From positions 3,348,001 through 3,412,000 of the forward strand of contig JADJPM010000004.1 of the NCBI GenBank assembly GCA_016713245.1: a stretch of DNA of 64,000 bases, in the 5' to 3' direction. Under the pieces are notes generated by a model. The model was not told where the DNA came from. It did no database searches and saw only the letters and a program-made list of their open reading frames with translations. The DNA is from Verrucomicrobiaceae bacterium (GTDB taxonomy: Bacteria; Verrucomicrobiota; Verrucomicrobiia; Verrucomicrobiales; Verrucomicrobiaceae). This document shows, in pieces, positions 9,779 to 18,761 of this stretch (its first letter is position 1; each line of letters starts with the position of its first letter). Both the position numbers and the translations under genes were made by a program.

Positions 9779-10591
9779 ATGCCAGCCCCTGCCAACCGCA
9801 TCGACGCCCGTTTTGCCGCCCTCCGTGACGCGAAGAAAAAGGCCTTCGTGGCCTATGTCTGCGCCGGTGATCCCACGCTCGATGCCACGATCGACATCGT
9901 GCTGGGCCTGGAGCGTGCCGGGGTGGATGTGGTGGAGCTGGGCGTGCCGTTCTCCGATCCGCTGGCCGATGGCGTGGTGAATCAGATGGCGGCCGACCGT
10001 GCGCTGAAGGCCGGAGCCTCCACGCCGGGCGTGATCGAGATGATCCGCAAGCTGCGCACGAAGAGCCAGATCCCGCTCGTCCTCTTCACCTACCTGAACC
10101 CGATCTACACCTACGGCTACGAGCGATTCCATCACGACGCGGCTGCTGCTGGCGCCGATGGCGTGCTGGTGCTCGATCTCCCACCGGATGAAGCGGCGCA
10201 AAACGCCGAGCTGAAACCCGCGCCGGAGCTCCGCCACATCCAGCTCATCGCCCCGACGAGCCCGGCGGAGCGCATCGCCAGCATCGCGAAGTTTGCGGAA
10301 GGTTTTGTGTATTATGTGAGCCGTCTCGGCGTCACCGGAGCACAGGCGGAGATCGCCACGGGCATCGCCGAGCAGGTGGCCATCATCAAAGCGGCCACGG
10401 AAGTGCCAGTGTGCGTCGGTTTCGGCGTCTCAAACCCCGAGCAAGCCGCCGCCATCGCCAGCAAGGCGGATGGGGTGGTCGTCGGCAGCGCCATCGTAAA
10501 GCTCATCGAGCAAAACGGCAGCTCGCCAGACTGCGCCGCGAAGGTGGAAGCCTTTGTGAAGCCGCTCGTCGATGCGGTGCATGCCCTGTGA
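9779..10591 (+). CDS. trpA: Tryptophan synthase alpha subunit
   Basis: 270 residues. It cleaves indole-3-glycerol phosphate to indole and glyceraldehyde 3-phosphate; indole is channelled to TrpB. The catalytic pair is visible in VVELGVPFSDPLADG as E53 and D64; the loop LVLFTYLNPIYTYG and the phosphate-binding segment VCVGFGVSNPEQA are present. No trpB lies next to it here, so trpA is separated from the rest of the pathway. It is divergent from gnd and its stop is only 6 bp from the stop of the convergent FKBP gene. Confidence 0.96.
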   Translation: MPAPANRIDARFAALRDAKKKAFVAYVCAGDPTLDATIDIVLGLERAGVDVVELGVPFSDPLADGVVNQMAADRALKAGASTPGVIEMIRKLRTKSQIPLVLFTYLNPIYTYGYERFHHDAAAAGADGVLVLDLPPDEAAQNAELKPAPELRHIQLIAPTSPAERIASIAKFAEGFVYYVSRLGVTGAQAEIATGIAEQVAIIKAATEVPVCVGFGVSNPEQAAAIASKADGVVVGSAIVKLIEQNGSSPDCAAKVEAFVKPLVDAVHAL

Positions 10592-10597
10592 GGCTGA

Positions 10598-11002
10598 TCA
10601 GTCCTCCCAGACCTTCAGCAGCTCGACCTCAAAGATGAGCGTCTCATCGGGTCCGATGTCGATCCCGGCACCGCGCTTGCCATAGGCGAGGTGGCTGGGG
10701 ATGAAGAAGCGGGTCTTGCCGCCTTCCTTCATGGTTTGCAGACCTTCGGTCCAGCCTTTGATGACTCGATTGAGAGGGAACTCCGCTGGCTCACGGCCCG
10801 CGAGGTAGCTGCTGTCGAACTCGACGCCATTCAGCAAGGTGCCGCGGTAGTTCACCACGACGGTGTCCTTGGCTTTGGGGCTGTTGCCGGTGCCCTCGGT
10901 GAGGACGAGGTATTGCAGACCGGTGGCGGTGGTGATGACGCCGGGTTTGGAGGCGTTTTCAGCGAGGAAGGCTTGGCCGAGTTCGAGGGCTGATTTGGAC
11001 AT
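10598..11002 (-). CDS. FKBP-type peptidyl-prolyl cis-trans isomerase
   Basis: 134 residues from the ATG at 11002 (MSKSALELGQAFL); an ATG at 11044 would add 14 residues with no homology value. The single FKBP domain shows TVVVNYRGTLLNGVEFDSSY, VIKGWTEGLQTMKEGGK and IPSHLAYGKRGAG, with aromatic and acidic pocket residues of active FKBPs. The short N-terminal helix (LGQAFLAENASKPGVITT) resembles Mip/FkpA-type proteins without the dimerisation arm. No signal peptide is seen, so it is predicted cytosolic. It follows trmD by 42 bp on the same strand, probably one operon with the bpt-like gene and trmD. Confidence 0.93.
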   Translation of the reverse strand: MSKSALELGQAFLAENASKPGVITTATGLQYLVLTEGTGNSPKAKDTVVVNYRGTLLNGVEFDSSYLAGREPAEFPLNRVIKGWTEGLQTMKEGGKTRFFIPSHLAYGKRGAGIDIGPDETLIFEVELLKVWED

Positions 11003-11044
11003 TGGAAAGGCCGTTGAGCTAGGCGGGACCTCGCGGTTGCGCAA

Positions 11045-11722
11045 TCATCCTTTCGCCAACAAATCCGGTCTCACCTGCCGCGTGCGTTCCAAAGATTGTT
11101 CGTGTCGCCAAGCGGCGATTTTGGCGTGGTTGCCCCCGAGGAGAATTTCGGGGACTTTGAGGCCGGCGTATTCGGCGGGCTTGGTGTATTGCGGCGCTTC
11201 GAGGAGGCCGTTTTCACCAAAGCTTTCCTCCACGGCGCTCATCTCATCCCCGAGCACGCCGGGCAGCAGACGCACGATGGCATCCATCACGACGACCGCC
11301 GCGATGGCTCCATTGGTGAGCACATAATCGCCGAGGCTGATCTCCTCATCCACCCAATGGTCGATCACTCGCTGGTCGATGCCTTCATAGTGGCCGGAAA
11401 TGAAAATCAGATGCTCCTCGGCGGCGAGGCGGTGTGCGGTGGCCTGCGTGAAGGGTTTTCCAGCCGGCGACATCAGGATCACGCGTGCCTGCGGGCGATC
11501 CACCTGCTCCAGCATCGCCCACATCGGCTCCGGGCGGATGACCATGCCCTGACCGCCACCGTAGGGCGTGTCATCCACATGACGGTGTTTACCGAGACCA
11601 TGCTGACGCAAATCATGCACCTGCAGTTCCAGCGCCCCTTTTTCCTGGGCACGGCCCATGATGCTCGCGCCCATAGGCACGCTCACGATCTCGGGAAACA
11701 GGGTTACAACATCCACTCTCAT
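11045..11722 (-). CDS. trmD: tRNA (guanine-N1)-methyltransferase
   Basis: 225 residues from the ATG at 11722 (MRVDVVTLFPEI), the family's standard start; the in-frame ATG at 11791 would overlap the upstream gene. TrmD uses S-adenosylmethionine to methylate G37 of tRNAs and prevents frameshifting. Signatures: DDTPYGGGQGM, the trefoil-knot loop ISGHYEGIDQRV, and ISLGDYVLTNGAIAA. The usual rpsP-rimM-trmD-rplS context is missing; instead it lies between a bpt/ate-like transferase gene (23-bp gap) and an FKBP gene. Confidence 0.96.
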   Translation of the reverse strand: MRVDVVTLFPEIVSVPMGASIMGRAQEKGALELQVHDLRQHGLGKHRHVDDTPYGGGQGMVIRPEPMWAMLEQVDRPQARVILMSPAGKPFTQATAHRLAAEEHLIFISGHYEGIDQRVIDHWVDEEISLGDYVLTNGAIAAVVVMDAIVRLLPGVLGDEMSAVEESFGENGLLEAPQYTKPAEYAGLKVPEILLGGNHAKIAAWRHEQSLERTRQVRPDLLAKG

Positions 11723-11745
11723 GCGGCTTTTATCGCCCGGCTGAA

Positions 11746-12405
11746 TCAGCGAGGCAACTCCCTCCATTCGCCACTGGCAAAATCGAGCCATTCGAGGCCA
11801 GTGAACTGCTTTTTGTAGTCGTAGGCACTCGGCTCCTGCGTGGCGTAGCCGGGATAGAGGAACTCAAAACCGCTCTTGCGGGCAAATTGAAGCTCAAGCA
11901 GCATCGTGAAGGTGCCTAGGCTGCGCCATGCGGCCTCGGGCTCAAACACTGCATACACGCTGGAGACGGCCTTTTGCCCCACATCGAGAAAACTGGCCGC
12001 GAGGAGCTTTTCGCCCTCAAAGACTCGCAGCATGCGACAATCACAGGGACCGGATTCGGGCGCCTCGCCGAGGAAGTTTTCGAGCTTTTCGGGGATGTTT
12101 TCTCGGAAGCGACCTTTGTGACGCTCAAACATGGCTCGCAGGTCGTCATCGAGTGTCGCGGGCACCATCTCCCATCGCAGATCCGCGTTTCGAGAAAGCA
12201 CCCGGCGCTGGCTTTTCGTCGCCTGCCATCTTTTCAATTCGATGCGCAGCGGGGTGACATGCAGGGGTTCACCTTCGACCGCATGCTGGAGGCTGTAGCG
12301 AAAGAACAAGCGGCCAAAATGCCTCCAACCGGCGGCCCACAGCAAGTCCATGACCTCCGCAGGCACGGCATCGCACATGAATCCATCATCGAGGTCAACT
12401 GTCAC
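11746..12405 (-). CDS. Arginyl/leucyl-tRNA-protein transferase-like protein (Ate1/Bpt family)
   Basis: 219 residues, similar in length to bacterial Bpt (about 240). Members of this family transfer Leu or Arg from tRNA onto N-terminal residues of proteins, feeding the N-degron pathway. The pattern RRVLSRNADLRW, ERHKGRF and the C-terminal GNAT-like part (ASFLDVGQKAVSSVYAVFEP, LGTFTMLLELQFARKSGFEFLYPGYA) fit the ATE C-terminal domain. The N-terminal Cys cluster of Ate1 is not evident in full, so activity is uncertain. It is the first gene of a bpt-like, trmD, FKBP run. Confidence 0.75.
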   Translation of the reverse strand: MTVDLDDGFMCDAVPAEVMDLLWAAGWRHFGRLFFRYSLQHAVEGEPLHVTPLRIELKRWQATKSQRRVLSRNADLRWEMVPATLDDDLRAMFERHKGRFRENIPEKLENFLGEAPESGPCDCRMLRVFEGEKLLAASFLDVGQKAVSSVYAVFEPEAAWRSLGTFTMLLELQFARKSGFEFLYPGYATQEPSAYDYKKQFTGLEWLDFASGEWRELPR

Positions 12406-12508
12406 AGCCTCCGCTCATAGCTCTCGAACGAGATGTCTCAATCAGACATTCTGGATGGGCCGCGTGGATTTCCGCTGAGATTACTGACCACTCATGTAAA
12501 AGGGCCGC

Positions 12509-13879
12509 ATGCCCGAGCTACCACCGCCCCTGCCAGCCTCCACCGAAGCACCGCTCATCGTGCGTGGCAGCCGTCTCGGCACCGTGCTGGCCTGCATGGC
12601 CATTTTGCTCACGGTGGTGCTCGTGCTGTGGTTCACCCCGAGATGGAAGAAGGAAATGAAAGCCGCCGAGAAAGGGCCCAACGTGCTGCTCGAAATGCTC
12701 GGGCGCTATGTGGCGGGTTCTCAGGTCCTTTTTGCCCAAGGCGGAGCCTGGAATGAAGCCACGGAGACCGAACTGCTCGAAAGCTGTCGCGATGCCATCC
12801 GAACGGATGCGGACAAACTGCGCCTCGAGATCCTACGCGGCTGGCTGAATGACAAGTCACCGAGTCCAAGTGAGACCTTCCCCGGTCTCGAAGGCGATGT
12901 GGCAATCCTTCAGCAACTCGCCGGCAAGCAAGACGTCGCGGCAGACACCTGGAAGCCCTTCGAGAAAAAGTACGGTTGGTTTGCGAGAGCGGCCAAAGCC
13001 TTGGCTCACAAAAAAGGCCATGTGCTAAGGCAGCAGGTAAATATGGACGCCATGCGCACGCTCCTCGTCTTTGGCATCGCCGGGATGGGAGCGTTCGCGG
13101 CCTTCATCGCCGGTCTCGTCATCCTGATCCTTCTGCTCAGTCGCTGGCGTGCCTCGAAGCGAAATGGCACCGCACCGCCGCTGCGCCTCACGCTCGGGCA
13201 GGAGGTGCCTGAGGTCGGTGGCACGCTCATCGAGGCCTTTGCCATTTACATGATCGCCATGGTCATCCTGCCAACGCTCATCCAGCTCGCCTTTCCGTCG
13301 ATGAATCCTTACCTGAGCTACCTCTCCATCGCACCCATCGTGCTCTTCGCCGTGTGGTGGCCGAGGCTGCGTGGCGTGCCTACCCCGCGATGGAAGCAAG
13401 TGATGGGGCTGCATACGGGCGCAGGTGTCTGGCGAGAGATCGGCGCGGGACTCATCGCCTGGATCACCTGCCTGCCCGTCTTGGCGTTGGGACTCGTGCT
13501 CACGACGGTGCTCATCCGCCTCAGCGGTGCCGAGCCTCCCGCTCATCCCATCGTCAACGAATTCGCCGCCGGTGGAACCTCACGTTATCTGCCCCTACTG
13601 CTCGCGGTGGTGTGGGCCCCCGTGACAGAGGAGCTTGCCTTCCGCGGCATGCTCTTTCCCGGCCTTTCCTCCCGGCTGCGCTGGATTCCCGGCGTGGTGC
13701 TGAGCAGCTTCATCTTCGCTGTCATTCATCCGCAAGGCTGGTTCGGTGTGCCGATGCTCATGATCATCGCCGGCATGCTCGCTTTCGTCCGTCAATGGCG
13801 CGGCAGCGTCCTCGGCGGCATGGCGGCGCATGCGCTGAACAATGGTCTCGTCACGCTTTTCGTGCTGCTGGCTTTTTGA
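12509..13879 (+). CDS. CPBP (CAAX-like) family intramembrane metalloprotease
   Basis: 456 residues. An N-terminal membrane segment (about 26-45) is followed by a soluble region (about 50-175) and then about seven hydrophobic segments. The Abi/CPBP motifs are intact: EELAFRG (motif 1, two Glu), FIFAVIH (motif 2 His) and AHALNN (motif 4) near the C-terminus. Relatives cleave prenylated or membrane proteins or act in bacteriocin immunity; the substrate here is unknown. The long soluble insert after the first membrane segment is an unusual addition. It is divergent from the bpt-like gene and convergent with the Fe-S carrier gene 13 bp away. Confidence 0.88.
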   Translation: MPELPPPLPASTEAPLIVRGSRLGTVLACMAILLTVVLVLWFTPRWKKEMKAAEKGPNVLLEMLGRYVAGSQVLFAQGGAWNEATETELLESCRDAIRTDADKLRLEILRGWLNDKSPSPSETFPGLEGDVAILQQLAGKQDVAADTWKPFEKKYGWFARAAKALAHKKGHVLRQQVNMDAMRTLLVFGIAGMGAFAAFIAGLVILILLLSRWRASKRNGTAPPLRLTLGQEVPEVGGTLIEAFAIYMIAMVILPTLIQLAFPSMNPYLSYLSIAPIVLFAVWWPRLRGVPTPRWKQVMGLHTGAGVWREIGAGLIAWITCLPVLALGLVLTTVLIRLSGAEPPAHPIVNEFAAGGTSRYLPLLLAVVWAPVTEELAFRGMLFPGLSSRLRWIPGVVLSSFIFAVIHPQGWFGVPMLMIIAGMLAFVRQWRGSVLGGMAAHALNNGLVTLFVLLAF

Positions 13880-13892
13880 AACCGAAACGATC

Positions 13893-14261
13893 TCACGCAG
13901 AGAAACTCTCGCCGCAGGAGCAGGTGACGACGGCGTTGGGATTTTTGACCTTGAAGCCGCCTTGCTGGAGGTCGTCGCTGTAGTCGAGTTCGGAACCGGA
14001 GACAAAGAGGGCACTCTTCGGATCGATCACCACACGCACCTCGGCGCTGGTGACCATGATGTCGCGGTTCGCGGGACCATCGACGAGGTCCATCTTGTAT
14101 TGCAGGCCGGAGCAGCCGCCGCCGACCACGGCGATGCGCAGCGCCCCGTTCTCTTCCCTGCCCTGCTTTTTGAGCAGGCCGAGGAGGCGGTTCGAGGCTC
14201 CGGGGAGGATTTTGATGAGCTTTTCGTTGCCGATCTTGAAGCTGACGGGCGTGGCGGACAT
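13893..14261 (-). CDS. A-type iron-sulfur cluster carrier (IscA/ErpA/SufA family)
   Basis: 122 residues. The three conserved cysteines are present: C50 in GGGCSGLQY and C114/C116 in TCSCGESFSA. These bind Fe-S clusters or iron and hand clusters to apoproteins. Which paralogue (IscA, SufA or ErpA) it is cannot be settled because no isc or suf genes are adjacent. It is divergent from the GnnA-like oxidoreductase gene (about 100 bp). Confidence 0.93.
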   Translation of the reverse strand: MSATPVSFKIGNEKLIKILPGASNRLLGLLKKQGREENGALRIAVVGGGCSGLQYKMDLVDGPANRDIMVTSAEVRVVIDPKSALFVSGSELDYSDDLQQGGFKVKNPNAVVTCSCGESFSA

Positions 14262-14363
14262 GGGTCATGAGTGGCAGCCTCCGGCGTGGGATTCAAGGTC
14301 TTCCATGCGAAGGCGGAAAAAGAGGTCGCAAATGCCCCGGCATTCGCCAAGAAGGCCTTTCAC

Positions 14364-15326
14364 ATGTCCTCAAATAGCCCTTTTCGCATCGGAGTCGCCG
14401 GAGTCGGCGCCATTGGCAAAAATCACGCCCGTCTCATGGCGGACATCGCCGCACGCAGCGGCGGCGCGGTGCAATTCACGGCGGTCTATGATGCGGATCC
14501 CGCCCGTGCGGCCGAATTTGCGGCGCAATACGGCACCCACGCGGCCAGCGACATCGCGGATTTCGCGGAGCGGGTGGATGCAGCCAGCGTGGCGGTGCCC
14601 ACCGTGTTTCACCGCAAGGTGGCCGAACCGCTGATGGAGCGCGGCATTCATGTGATGGTGGAAAAACCGATCAGCGAATCCTACGCCGAGGCCCAGACGC
14701 TCATCGAATTAGCGAAGGCCAAGAGCGTGATCCTGCAGGTGGGGCACATCGAGCGCTTCAACCCCGTGCTGCTCCAGCTCGAGCAGCGGATGGACAACCC
14801 ACGTTTCATTGAGGCGCATCGTCTCTCTCCCTTCCCGAATCGCAGCATCGACATCGGCGTGGTTTTGGACCTCATGATCCACGACATCGAGATCGTGCTC
14901 CACCTGGTGAAATCCCCGCTCGTGCAGGTAGATGCAGTCGGCATCCCCGTGCTCACGCGACGTGAAGACATCGCCAATGCCCGCCTAAAATTCGCCAATG
15001 GCTGCATCGCCAATATCACCGCCAGCCGCATCAGCCCGGAGAAGCTCCGCAAGATCCGCGTCTTCCAAAGCGACAGCTACCTGAGCCTCGATTATCAAGA
15101 GCAGAGCGGCTGGATTTACCGCAAAGACGGCATGCAAATCGTCCGTGAGGAAGTGGAGGTGGAGAAAGACGAGCCACTGAAGCTGGAACTGGCCTCCTTT
15201 GTTGAGTGCGCCCGTCAGGGCCGCCGTCCAGTGGTGACGGGACAAGAAGGTGCGGAGGCCGTGCGCATTGCCCTGGAGATCACAGACCAGATCGAGCAGA
15301 ACGCGAAGCTGGGTCAGGCGAGCTAA
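14364..15326 (+). CDS. Gfo/Idh/MocA family oxidoreductase, GnnA-like
   Basis: 320 residues from the ATG at 14364 (MSSNSPFRIGVAG); an ATG at 14271 would add a 31-residue tail lacking homology. The Rossmann start is GVAGVGAIGKNHARLM, the catalytic-region motif is VMVEKPISESYAEA, and VGHIERFNPV is characteristic of UDP-N-acetylglucosamine 3-dehydrogenase (GnnA), which works with aminotransferase GnnB to make the 3-amino sugar of some lipid A types. A DegT aminotransferase lies 47 kb away at 62164, not adjacent. Substrate assignment is inference from one motif; membership in the family is certain. Confidence 0.85.
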   Translation: MSSNSPFRIGVAGVGAIGKNHARLMADIAARSGGAVQFTAVYDADPARAAEFAAQYGTHAASDIADFAERVDAASVAVPTVFHRKVAEPLMERGIHVMVEKPISESYAEAQTLIELAKAKSVILQVGHIERFNPVLLQLEQRMDNPRFIEAHRLSPFPNRSIDIGVVLDLMIHDIEIVLHLVKSPLVQVDAVGIPVLTRREDIANARLKFANGCIANITASRISPEKLRKIRVFQSDSYLSLDYQEQSGWIYRKDGMQIVREEVEVEKDEPLKLELASFVECARQGRRPVVTGQEGAEAVRIALEITDQIEQNAKLGQAS

Positions 15327-15377
15327 GTAATCGGGGCATTCCTGCCCCGCTAGAGGGGCCAGGAATGGCCCCATTAC
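15327..15377. repeat. 51-bp imperfect palindrome directly after the GnnA-like gene
   Basis: The arms GTAATCGGGGCATTCCTG (15327-15344) and CAGGAATGGCCCCATTAC (15360-15377) pair with two mismatches; inside them CCCC and GGGG form a second helix. It begins on the base after the stop codon. It could work as a terminator although no T run follows; it looks more like a REP-type element. Confidence 0.6.
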
Positions 15378-15440
15378 TCATCCTCAAGGCTCGAAAGCTC
15401 TTGCGGTGGAAAGCCTCTCTCTGGCAGACTCATTCTTACC

Positions 15441-16049
15441 ATGAGCACTTCAAGCAGCCGCGTCGTCGCCCGCATCCTGATAATCCTTTCATGTCTGACC
15501 GTCGGAGCCACGGCGGGTGTATGTCTTTCCGCTCTGCAAATCACCAGCCAACCGCAGGTGTTTCGTTCGCTGGCGAAGATCGTGGCGAATGCGAGTTCGC
15601 AACCACAGGATGTAGAACCGGATTATTTCGGGATAATCATTGAGACGCTGGAATCTGCGGAATTGAGCCGTAAAGCCCAAGAGCGTGTTCAAGCGCTTCA
15701 CCCAGAACTGAAGGATTCTCCAGTCGAAATCCGCGTGGCTCGAAGCAAAGGCTCCGCCATCTTCAACGTCCTCGCCAGTGGCTCAGAGCCAAAGTACACA
15801 CAGATCTTTCTGAATGCGATGGTGGATGAGTACATTGCCTTCCGGCGGCAAGTATCGGAACACGCAAAGGGGGCGGTATTGGATGTCTCTGTCATGGAGC
15901 GGGCGACGACGCCTATGGAGCACATCACCGACTGGAAGATGCCAATCATCCTCGGCGGCATTGGCGGCGCGGTTTTTGGCGTGGTGATCGGGGCACTGGG
16001 GTGCCTATTATTTACCCTGCTTGGCCAGCCAAAGGCACCGCAGTCGTGA
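15441..16049 (+). CDS. Wzz-like chain-length determinant / polysaccharide co-polymerase-like membrane protein
   Basis: 202 residues with a membrane segment near each end (about 9-30 and about 166-192) and a soluble periplasmic region between them, including ERVQALHPELKDSPVEIRVA and FLNAMVDEYIAFRRQV. This two-TM hairpin with an extended periplasmic part and a sequence resembling the Wzz 'new links to sugar polymer' region suggests a short polysaccharide co-polymerase. The last segment is Gly-rich (IILGGIGGAVFGVVIG), as in Wzz. No tyrosine kinase domain is present. Its stop lies 1 bp from the end of the convergent UPF0261 gene. Confidence 0.6.
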   Translation: MSTSSSRVVARILIILSCLTVGATAGVCLSALQITSQPQVFRSLAKIVANASSQPQDVEPDYFGIIIETLESAELSRKAQERVQALHPELKDSPVEIRVARSKGSAIFNVLASGSEPKYTQIFLNAMVDEYIAFRRQVSEHAKGAVLDVSVMERATTPMEHITDWKMPIILGGIGGAVFGVVIGALGCLLFTLLGQPKAPQS

Positions 16050-16050
16050 G

Positions 16051-17265
16051 TTAAGCGTTCCCGAGCTTGAGTGAGACGAGCAGCGCCTTCGCGCACGCAG
16101 CGGCGAATTCGGGGGCGTTGATCTCGCAGTCCATCTCAATGAGCGGAAGACCAGGGCGGAGATGCGCTTTGATGCCGTCAAAGAGGGCGGCATCGGCTTC
16201 GGGGCTGTGGAAGGGTTTTCCGGTGGCGCTGATGATGCTGATGGCTTTTTTCGGCAGCAGCACGGTGACGGGGCCACGACAGGCGTTGGCCTTCTCCGCG
16301 AGGATGCGGCCCAGTTCGGCGCATTCGGCGGGCGTGGTGCGCATGAGGGTGACCTGCGGGTTGTGGATGTAGAAAGTGCGGCCGTCGAATTTCGCCGGGA
16401 TGGTGGCTCGCTCGCCGAAATTCACCATGTCGAGGCAGCCGGGTGTGATGATGGAAGGCACGCCGGTCTTCGCGGAGGCATCGAGTCGCGTGGGGCCTGC
16501 GCCGAGGATGCCGCCGACGTATTCATCGGCCCATTCGGTGGTGGTGATGTCCAAAACGCCCGCGAACATGCCGCTCTCGATGAGGGATTCCATGATGCGC
16601 CCGCCGGTGCCGGTGGCGTGGAAGACGAGCACTTCATAGCCGGCGTCTTCGAGGATCTTTTTCGCCATGTTCACGCACTCGGTGGTATTGCCAAACATGG
16701 AGGCGGCGATGAGCGGCTTGTCATCGGCGGCGGGCACTTCCGTCTCCACCATGCCGCAGATGGCCCCCGCAGCGCGGGCGAGCAGCACGCGGGAGATGCG
16801 GTTCAGGCCGCTGACATCGACAATGCTCGGAAACATGACGATGTCCTTCGTGCCGATATACGGGGCCACATTGCCAGCGGCCAAGGTCGAGACCATGACC
16901 TTCGGAAAACCAACGGGCAGGGCTCGCATGGCCGCGCTGCCAATGGCGGTGCCACCGCCGCCGCCAAGGGAGATCACACCCTGCACGCGACCTTCACTGA
17001 CGAGCTTCGCGAGGTAAACAGCGGCCGCACCTGCCATGGCGGTGACGGCTTCACCGCGATCTTTTCGCTCCAGGATGCCCGCGAGGTCCACGCCATTCGC
17101 GGCGGCCACCTCTTCGCGGGTGACATCGGGTTTCACCTGCGGTGGCTCGGCGCTGCCGGTATCGATGAGGAGCGTCTGATGGCCGCGTGAGCGGATGATT
17201 TCCGCCACGTAGGCGTGTTCGTGGCCTTTGGTGTCGAGGGTGCCGAGGACTGCGATGGTGGACAT
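16051..17265 (-). CDS. UPF0261 / Tm-1-like ATP-binding domain protein
   Basis: 404 residues from the ATG at 17265 (MSTIAVLGTLDTKGHEHAYV), the standard start of the family; a further 48 codons upstream overlap the divergent gene and have no homology value. Landmarks: VISLGGGGGTAIGSAAMRAL, SMFGNTTECVN, VFHATGTGGRIMESL and PGCLDMVNFG. The family is related to the ATP-binding domain of the tomato mosaic virus resistance protein Tm-1 and often accompanies a phosphoenolpyruvate hydrolase-like partner, which is not present here. The substrate is unknown. Confidence 0.9.
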   Translation of the reverse strand: MSTIAVLGTLDTKGHEHAYVAEIIRSRGHQTLLIDTGSAEPPQVKPDVTREEVAAANGVDLAGILERKDRGEAVTAMAGAAAVYLAKLVSEGRVQGVISLGGGGGTAIGSAAMRALPVGFPKVMVSTLAAGNVAPYIGTKDIVMFPSIVDVSGLNRISRVLLARAAGAICGMVETEVPAADDKPLIAASMFGNTTECVNMAKKILEDAGYEVLVFHATGTGGRIMESLIESGMFAGVLDITTTEWADEYVGGILGAGPTRLDASAKTGVPSIITPGCLDMVNFGERATIPAKFDGRTFYIHNPQVTLMRTTPAECAELGRILAEKANACRGPVTVLLPKKAISIISATGKPFHSPEADAALFDGIKAHLRPGLPLIEMDCEINAPEFAAACAKALLVSLKLGNA

Positions 17266-17411
17266 AGGTGAGGTGGCAGATTGGAACGGAAAGGAGGCGG
17301 GATGGCAACCCTTCAAATGAGGCTGCGGCCCACCTCGAACTATCCGAAGTCCTCCATGGGAATTGCGATTGCCATTTCGAAGGCCGCCATCGTATAAAGC
17401 CGCCCCCACCG

Positions 17412-18704
17412 ATGAATTTCAAAACCAGCCTTCTGTTTTTGCTGCCTGCCCTGATGCTGCCTGCCCAGCAGCCCGAGCGCCCGTGGAAGGATGCGCAGGG
17501 GCGTGTGATCACAGCGGCCTACATTTCGAGCACGGCGGACAGCGTGACGATCCGCATGACCGATGGGAAGCAGCACACGCTGCCGCTTTCACGCTTCAGC
17601 GCCGAAGATCAAACCTATGTGAAGAGCCTGGCGAGCACGCCTGATGTAAAGCCAGCCCTCCCGGTGCCTGATCCGGGCCGGGTGCCCATCGAAAAACGCG
17701 TGTGGCCGCCTCAGGTGGAGGTGCCGAAGAAGGCCGTCGAGATCACGACGACCGCCGAGAACGCCCCAGCCCGGCAGTTTGGCTATCAATCGGAGGCGTT
17801 CGAATTCACTTCGCAAGCCAAGCTGGCAGGCAGTGTGATGAAGGAAGTGGCGGTGACCTTTGAAGCCACGAAGTCCCTCGTGGCCTCGTTGCCCTGGGGT
17901 ATCGTCTGCCAACCGCCGCCCGGCTTTGAACGCTACAAAGCGGCCCTGTATGAAACGCGGCAGGATTACATCGCCGCCGGCGGCCCCGAAAACTCCGGTG
18001 GCGTGTACATGAGCGGGCCGAAGATCTTCATGATCCCCTTCCCCAGCCTCGGCCTGGAGATGCGCGGTAAGACGTGGTTCAAGGACGAGAACTACCGCAG
18101 CGATACGCTGGTGCATGAGATCACCCATCAGGTGATGGACGGCTACCTGACCTTCCTGCCGAAGTGGGTCATCGAAGGCACCGCCGAATACACGGAGAAC
18201 CTCCCCTACAAGAACGGCATCTTCCGTGTGGATGGCCATAAGAACGGCATGAAGGATGCCATCGAGGAGGCGGGCCGCCGGGGCTACTTCGCGCAGATCC
18301 CGAGCCTCAAGGAACACCTGTCCATGAACCGTGCGGCGTGGGATGCCATCGCGGATGATTCCAACAAGGGCATGGGAGAGCTCTACTTCCGCTCCTACCT
18401 GCTCGTGTATTTCTTCAACCACCTCGACGAAGACAAAAAGGGCACTCGCTTCATCAAATTCATGGAGGCCGTGTATGGCGAAGTGAAAGCGCTTCGGGAG
18501 TTTTTCGCTGATCCCAGGGTGAAACGCTTCCCGGATGGTCGCTTCAGCTACCCGAGCAATTTCCCACCACCCGACATCAAACCCGAAAGCGCCCCCTTCA
18601 AGCATCTCGGCATCCTCATGGAAGGTCGCACGCATGCCCAACTCGCTGAGCAGATGAAGGCAGCGTATAAGGAAGTAGGCGTGAAGCTCAGCGTGGGAGA
18701 GTGA
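17412..18704 (+). CDS. Secreted zinc metallopeptidase-like protein with N-terminal SHD1-like domain
   Basis: 430 residues from the ATG at 17412 (MNFKTSLLFLLPALMLPAQQ), which gives a clear signal peptide. Residues about 23-64 (RVITAAYISSTADSVTIRM, LPLSRFSAEDQTYV) match the SLA1-homology/SHD1-like module common in Planctomycetes and Verrucomicrobia. A gluzincin-type site HEITH starts at about residue 235, and the following WVIEGTAEY offers the third ligand Glu. So it is probably an extracytoplasmic metallopeptidase; the substrate is unknown. It is divergent from the UPF0261 gene (146 bp between starts) and ends just before the 8-bp minisatellite. Confidence 0.75.
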   Translation: MNFKTSLLFLLPALMLPAQQPERPWKDAQGRVITAAYISSTADSVTIRMTDGKQHTLPLSRFSAEDQTYVKSLASTPDVKPALPVPDPGRVPIEKRVWPPQVEVPKKAVEITTTAENAPARQFGYQSEAFEFTSQAKLAGSVMKEVAVTFEATKSLVASLPWGIVCQPPPGFERYKAALYETRQDYIAAGGPENSGGVYMSGPKIFMIPFPSLGLEMRGKTWFKDENYRSDTLVHEITHQVMDGYLTFLPKWVIEGTAEYTENLPYKNGIFRVDGHKNGMKDAIEEAGRRGYFAQIPSLKEHLSMNRAAWDAIADDSNKGMGELYFRSYLLVYFFNHLDEDKKGTRFIKFMEAVYGEVKALREFFADPRVKRFPDGRFSYPSNFPPPDIKPESAPFKHLGILMEGRTHAQLAEQMKAAYKEVGVKLSVGE

Positions 18705-18761
18705 CTCGAAGCGGAAGGCACCTGGAGTAGTGGAGCGCTGGAGTATTGGGCCCCAGAAATC

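Noticed and set aside
8221..9828. 535-codon plus-strand open frame
   Set aside because: Antisense to gnd, which is complete and highly conserved; the frame translates to Gly/Val/Asp-rich low-complexity sequence.
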